Shown in pieces: positions 24,801 through 27,638 of a stretch of DNA of 27,638 bases (position 1 is its first letter; the number at the start of each line of letters is the position of its first letter). Below the pieces are notes generated by a model. It was not told the DNA's origin and did not search any database. It saw only the letters and a list, made by a program, of their open reading frames with translations. A program made the position numbers and the translations under genes. The stretch lies in contig NW_003123414.1 of assembly GCF_000003605.2 (NCBI RefSeq), forward strand, positions 20,729 to 48,366. The letters are read 5' to 3'. The DNA is from Saccoglossus kowalevskii. Taxonomy: Eukaryota; Hemichordata; Enteropneusta; Harrimaniidae.

Positions 24801-26880
24801 ACACAAAAAACACATACTGTGACCTTCGGCTTCTATTATTTGTCTTACGTCCAGACGTTGTGAGTCGCACGAGAAACACATTTGGTTCACGCTGGCGAGG
24901 TAACTAGTGTTGATGTGCGGGGCTTATGACAAATTGCCACTACGAGGTATTGATAATATAGTAAAGTAAACACACATACCAATCGTTATTGGGCCATCGT
25001 CATCTACAGGAGAAGAACTTCGCTTCTTTGTTTTTTTTCTTTTCCATACTGCTTGCCGCCTGATTATTAAAAAGTAAAAATTTTAAAAATACATTTATGA
25101 TTTTGTACTATTTACGTATACATCATGAATACTCGATATTTTGCTAAACGTAATTATGAAATACCATATTTATATGCATTTCTAGTAGTTCATCTTTTTC
25201 GCAGTCTTCATTTCCAATTTCGCCAGTATGCAGCCGTCCAAAGTCATATAAACCATGCCAGTCAATTTCATTTCCGTGAATGTCTCTATACGCCATTTCG
25301 ATACTCGACTTCAATTCTAGGACGGCAGGATCCTAAAACAGATTGAATTTCACTAACTAACATAAAAAAATGCAATATAAAAATGTTTAAGTGTGCGTAT
25401 TTATTTATTTAGCATTTATAATGAATATATATATATACACGAGTATACGAATAACAGTATAATACCTGTTCCCCTAGTATCTTTTCACTTCGTTTCATGT
25501 AGATGCATGCATCGTACGTCACTCCTAATTGTACACACACCCGAGCTGATAGCAGTAACATGTCTGCATTGCGCTGATCCAATCGCAGTACTTAAACAGA
25601 ATAAATTAGAAAATTTAATAAACCAATCGGTAAACTGAATCAAATAAATCTATAGAGCATATGTTCCCCCATGTAGCATGATTAGTGCTGTTCTATATTA
25701 TAAAGAAAGTCATGGAGACGATTAGATCACTTGGTTTCCCTAACATGACTCTCTGTGACTCTTGTTGGCTGCTTGTGAATATGATGCTATATCCGTGACT
25801 TAGTAAATTGTGAAGCAATAAATACGTAATCTCTTCTATAACAGTTTTACAATAACTGACCCAATTCACATCTAAGTAATATAATTAACGAATGACTTGT
25901 AATTGTGATTAATTGTACTTGGTGCTAAGTAAATTTGTATTTCTCAACGCGAAATAGATCGCAAATAACAAATATTTACATCGATAAAGCAGATCACAAC
26001 TAGTAAGGGATGTCAGGACGCATACATCTGAAAACCTGTTTACCTTCTTCGCATTGTGTTAGTGAGTCCGTCAGTGCCGGAATTCGCAAGAATGGCTCCG
26101 ATATCTAGAGGAAAGAACATTAGACTGCATTTCTAATATTGATTTAAATAACGACCAAGTATCAAATTCATTGTATGCAAATTGCTGAACTATCAGAAAT
26201 ACGCGTAAACCACATATACAGCTTACCGGAAACCCCAAAGTACATCTAATACATTTCATGCAGATGAGCACTCGCGCGTGATAATCTGGGTCCGACGCGC
26301 CAAACGCCAACATTCTCGCCTTGTAAAAATTAAGACTTCATTGTAGTACTTCCATGCTTCGATGAAATTTTCCTCTTCATATAAAGCATCGCCTTCCTGT
26401 TCCAATAATTGAAGAAATTTTGCCAAATGAGGTTTTAATTTATCTGCCGGCACACGTCTGCAAAAAAGTACATAATACAAACATATATATATATATACAT
26501 TACTTTGTATATGATAGCTGTTTAAACTGTCCAACACTGCGCATGTGTTTCAAATGGTTGACAATGGTGTGCTCTGGCACATCAGTATATATTTAGATAG
26601 GGTTGTGAAAGCACATTATTGTCACTAAGAACTGTAAACATCAACTCGAGATAACAAGATTTTTACGACTTCAACTGCGCAATCTAGTTTTACAAAATGA
26701 TGACTTTTAAATCTCTGAAAACCCAAGAAAGATGATAAGTACATTGACATGGGACCCTGGGTGAAGCGGGATTTTTTGGATATTTATTTCACAACAACAG
26801 TACCTTGCTATCAAACTTTTAATGACATCTATTTGATTAAGTCGTTTCAACCTTTTATCATCCATTGTACCATATTCCAT
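12619..26880 (-). CDS. HELZ2: HELZ2-like helicase/RNB exoribonuclease, 26 exons
   Basis: Exons (minus): 26804-26880, 26227-26457, 26044-26104, 25466-25590, 25165-25332, 24980-25059, 24392-24511, 23668-24225, 23178-23511, 22815-23001, 22529-22648, 21621-22138, 21044-21442, 20575-20935, 20222-20461, 19892-19999, 19699-19771, 15977-19541, 15663-15868, 15159-15302, 14893-15024, 14099-14685, 13748-13981, 13313-13469, 12987-13154, 12619-12728. They total 9,063 nt, about 3,020 residues; vertebrate HELZ2 is roughly 2,650. Order: TPR-like region (1-221), zinc-finger region (about 300-650), helicase 1 (about 860-1280), cold-shock/RNB (about 1480-2050), helicase 2 (about 2510-3020). Two helicases flanking an RNB domain are diagnostic of HELZ2. 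Known in vertebrates: interferon-induced 3'-5' RNA exonuclease/helicase and nuclear-receptor coactivator. Start chosen at ATG 26880, with ATG 26865 an alternative; an upstream coding exon is possible. Single-base frame breaks at exons 2 and 6 are discussed separately. Confidence 0.93.
15977..19541 (-). CDS. HELZ2: HELZ2-like exon 18 (3,565 nt): end of helicase 1, RNB ribonuclease, C-terminal barrel
   Basis: One uninterrupted exon. It begins with helicase motifs V/VI, then an acidic linker with a seven-Asp run (about 19154-19175) and SEEGSNDYSDYNSEEDES. Next come cold-shock-like barrels (GKVVGILERHEEPR) and the RNB catalytic motif TIDPSDARDLDDALSL (about 18250-18297). Its four Asp have the D-x5-D-x-DD spacing of the E. 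coli RNase II active site. Further RNB landmarks are VHIADVASHVP, YPPEERPIHMLP and CTSPIRRYMDL (about 17310-17350), the last holding the conserved catalytic-site Arg. The tail, with DFDICIEHRKDAVGCFS and GTFFLPSNFCESRHI, matches the HELZ2 region after RNB. Active 3'-5' exoribonuclease is predicted. It ends in phase 2 at AG|gttag. Confidence 0.95.
19541..21442 (-). CDS. HELZ2: HELZ2-like exons 13-17: helicase domain 1 (UPF1-like SF1)
   Basis: Exon 13 (21044-21442): Q-motif NLDKIQTKVL and Walker A GPTGSGKTT (about residue 955). Exon 14 (20575-20935): Walker B FIDEADQ and motif III VGDLAQ. Exon 15 (20222-20461): motif IV-like VYRYTESIRRFLN. Exon 16 (19892-19999) and exon 17 (19699-19771) lead to motif V, FQGKEFVVIILSL, which is completed by exon 18. 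Motif VI, YSMSRAQKKFYV, also lies in exon 18. Walker A and B are intact, so ATP binding is expected; motifs III, IV and VI are looser than in helicase 2. Confidence 0.92.
21621..22648 (-). CDS. HELZ2: HELZ2-like exons 11-12: domain ahead of helicase 1
   Basis: Exon 11 (22529-22648) encodes IKEDLCGVIVNTTTSD and onward; exon 12 (21621-22138) encodes LLLDPCRQFF, then a beta-rich segment with GVYHQWVICDFGEHPLLVKR. The Q-W-V-x-x-D-F-G-x-x-P motif is typical of the region before the helicase core in the HELZ/MOV10 group. Exon 12 ends in phase 2 and joins exon 13 at a gctttattaactag acceptor, giving RNNNYCFYIPEREFP. Confidence 0.87.
22815..24225 (-). CDS. HELZ2: HELZ2-like exons 8-10: zinc-finger region
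   Basis: Exon 8 (23668-24225) opens with a Ser/Asn/Arg-rich tail, then a Cys/His-rich module (FVCLTCW...C...CC...H) and a CCCH finger CRFAANCPEEKTCSHPH (C-x5-C-x5-C-x3-H) followed by SNEEIRVW. Exon 9 (23178-23511) has a C2H2-like finger starting FCVTCPSKRF and closing with HLDAHRRSIEH. A second CCCH-type finger is split by intron 9: FWCYRPPPW...LCP from exon 9 and VLCPYAHSDDELKEW from exon 10 (22815-23001). The S-x-E-x-W tail after each CCCH finger is a HELZ/HELZ2 habit. These fingers are expected to bind RNA or partner proteins. Confidence 0.9.
24392..25059 (-). CDS. HELZ2: HELZ2-like exons 6-7: basic, low-complexity linker
   Basis: Exon 6 (24980-25059) encodes a Lys/Arg-rich stretch (KKTKKRSSSPVDDDGPITI), a possible nuclear localisation signal. 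Exon 7 (24392-24511) encodes DIPKNGQICDNMPKKIDHKP and ends LRKSPTKSG. Exon 6 joins exon 7 in phase 1, but joins exon 5 only if its A8 run (25031-25038) is one base too long here. The 468-nt intron between them holds an 11-C tract (24564-24574) and nothing else recognisable. Confidence 0.72.
25165..26880 (-). CDS. HELZ2: HELZ2-like exons 1-5: TPR-like N-terminal region
   Basis: Helical pairs resemble TPRs: FLQLLEQEGDALYEEENFIE followed by AWKYYNEV; DYHARVLICMKCIRCTLG; LRLDQRNADMLLLSARVCVQ followed by LGVTYDACIYM. Exon 1 (26804-26880) begins MEYGTMDDKRLKR. A possible acceptor (gacacacag) just before 26898 suggests an upstream 5' UTR exon. Exon 2 (26227-26457) needs one extra base in a T5 run to stay in frame; with it, all phases through exon 5 fit. 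The paralog HELZ has a similar TPR-like N-terminus, so the assignment to the gene is firm, while the exact repeat count is not. Confidence 0.82.
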
Positions 26881-26942
26881 TCCAGTTATATCGCGTTGCT
26901 GTGTGTCAAATACAAAATACAAAACAAATATAAGCAAAATTA

Positions 26943-26967
26943 AATATATATATATATATATATATAT
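26943..26967. repeat. TA dinucleotide microsatellite
   Basis: About 12 AT units upstream of the first coding exon of the HELZ2-like gene. A shorter AT run lies at about 26484-26499 in intron 1. Confidence 0.85.
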
Positions 26968-27626
26968 TTGTAGAATTTGAATTTGTTGGCGAAATGAGTT
27001 GGATGTCACTGGCTTCTCATGAATAAATAAATCACTATGACAGTTATGATTCATATTTTTATATCTACTCTGAATATAACTCATATTTCTCACGTGCCGT
27101 CTTATTTTAATATTCCTAATGTTATTTAATTCTATATTAATCCGCTGTATTTTAATCCGTTGTGACTGTTGTATTTTAAACATACAATTAGTTTTATATT
27201 ATACTAGTTCTTGAATAAGAAAATGATATTAATTAATAAATCTAAATTTAATATTTGAAATCTGTCTTAACCAGTCGCTGAGATTAACATATTTATAAAC
27301 TGAAGCAAGAAAATAACTCGTGACTATGTACCGTTTCAAACCCGTCAAACTGAACAGATGCAATTGCGCCACCAACGTTACACCTAAAAACCGATGAGTC
27401 AATACAGGTACTGTTGTCCACTACGATTTGATGGCATCATTTTCCAGCTCCCGATAGCGAGTTTTCTTTCGTTTATTTAAGAGTGTACAATTCGTAAATC
27501 TTAAAGTCCTGTCTTTTCACTCTCCTATCCAGGCTGTCACGTCATAGATCGACAGGCTGTCCTTGAAGCTGACCATAAAAGGTCGGCGAATGCATGTACT
27601 TGTGCGCATGTACTGTTGGTAGTGAC

Positions 27627-27638
27627 GGGGGGGGGGGG
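27627..27638. repeat. Poly-G tract at window edge
   Basis: G12 up to the last base. Comparable C/G runs occur at 774-787, 9231-9245, 11885-11896 and 24564-24574, so poly-C/G tracts are common in this genome segment. Confidence 0.9.

Larger units (their letters stand above)
26881..27638 (-). promoter_or_regulatory. Upstream region of the HELZ2-like gene, probable 5' UTR and promoter
   Basis: A plausible acceptor (tttgacacacag) immediately before 26898 implies a spliced 5' UTR exon farther right. A possible donor, GAAACG|gtacat, is near 27330. On the minus strand 27461-27474 reads aaacgaaagaaaac, which contains the IRF core AANNGAAA. A CRE-like cacgtcat lies near 27538. None of these is proven; vertebrate HELZ2 being interferon-induced is the only reason to weigh the IRF-like site. 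Confidence 0.3.

Noticed and set aside
26707-27183. Minus-strand 158-residue frame as the true N-terminus of the HELZ2-like protein
   Set aside because: Most of it is low-complexity Ile/Tyr/Arg sequence through a TA microsatellite. Only the part from MEYGTM onward fits an exon.
1-27638. tRNA, rRNA, CRISPR arrays, bacterial operon features
   Set aside because: None seen. The window is split-gene animal DNA; short repeats here are microsatellites and transposon remnants without spacer structure.

Overview
The window is nuclear DNA from an animal. It is AT-rich, has split genes with GT-AG introns, poly-T, TA and poly-C tracts, many short dispersed repeats, and one assembly gap. The two genes read out of it, a GOSR2 (membrin) ortholog and a HELZ2-like helicase/ribonuclease, are both metazoan-type. 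Intron sizes, repeat style and divergence from vertebrate proteins suggest a marine invertebrate, possibly an ambulacrarian or lancelet. No species marker was seen, so that is inference.

Layout, left to right. Bases 1-3170 hold no gene I can support. They contain one copy of a 200-bp poly-C repeat, a small inverted repeat, and an AT-rich foldback element (about 2467-3140). Bases 3535-9770, minus strand, carry a complete six-exon GOSR2 gene of 212 residues. Its introns hold a hAT-like MITE, two copies of a 160-185 bp repeat, a diverged tandem array and the second copy of the poly-C repeat. Bases 9771-12618 are intergenic, with a 632-base N gap and a GC-rich repeat-like insert. Bases 12619-26880, minus strand, carry a 26-exon HELZ2-like gene of about 3,020 residues. 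Bases 26881-27638 are its upstream region, probably including a 5' UTR exon.

I rebuilt both genes exon by exon by matching splice sites and codon phase. For GOSR2 every phase fits and the length equals that of human GOSR2. For the HELZ2-like gene all junctions fit except two single-base problems, both at homopolymers (exon 2 and exon 6). These look like sequencing errors or a polymorphic allele, not decay. Domain order is: TPR-like N-terminus, zinc-finger region, UPF1-like helicase 1, cold-shock/RNB exoribonuclease with all four catalytic aspartates, then UPF1-like helicase 2 with canonical motifs.

The two genes are head-to-tail but have no obvious joint function. GOSR2 is a housekeeping Golgi SNARE. 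HELZ2-type proteins are RNA helicase-exonucleases that in vertebrates are interferon-induced. The most unusual points are the HELZ-like N-terminus joined to a HELZ2-like body, one 3.6-kb exon carrying the whole RNB module, a GC-AG intron before the last exon, and the transposon remnants.
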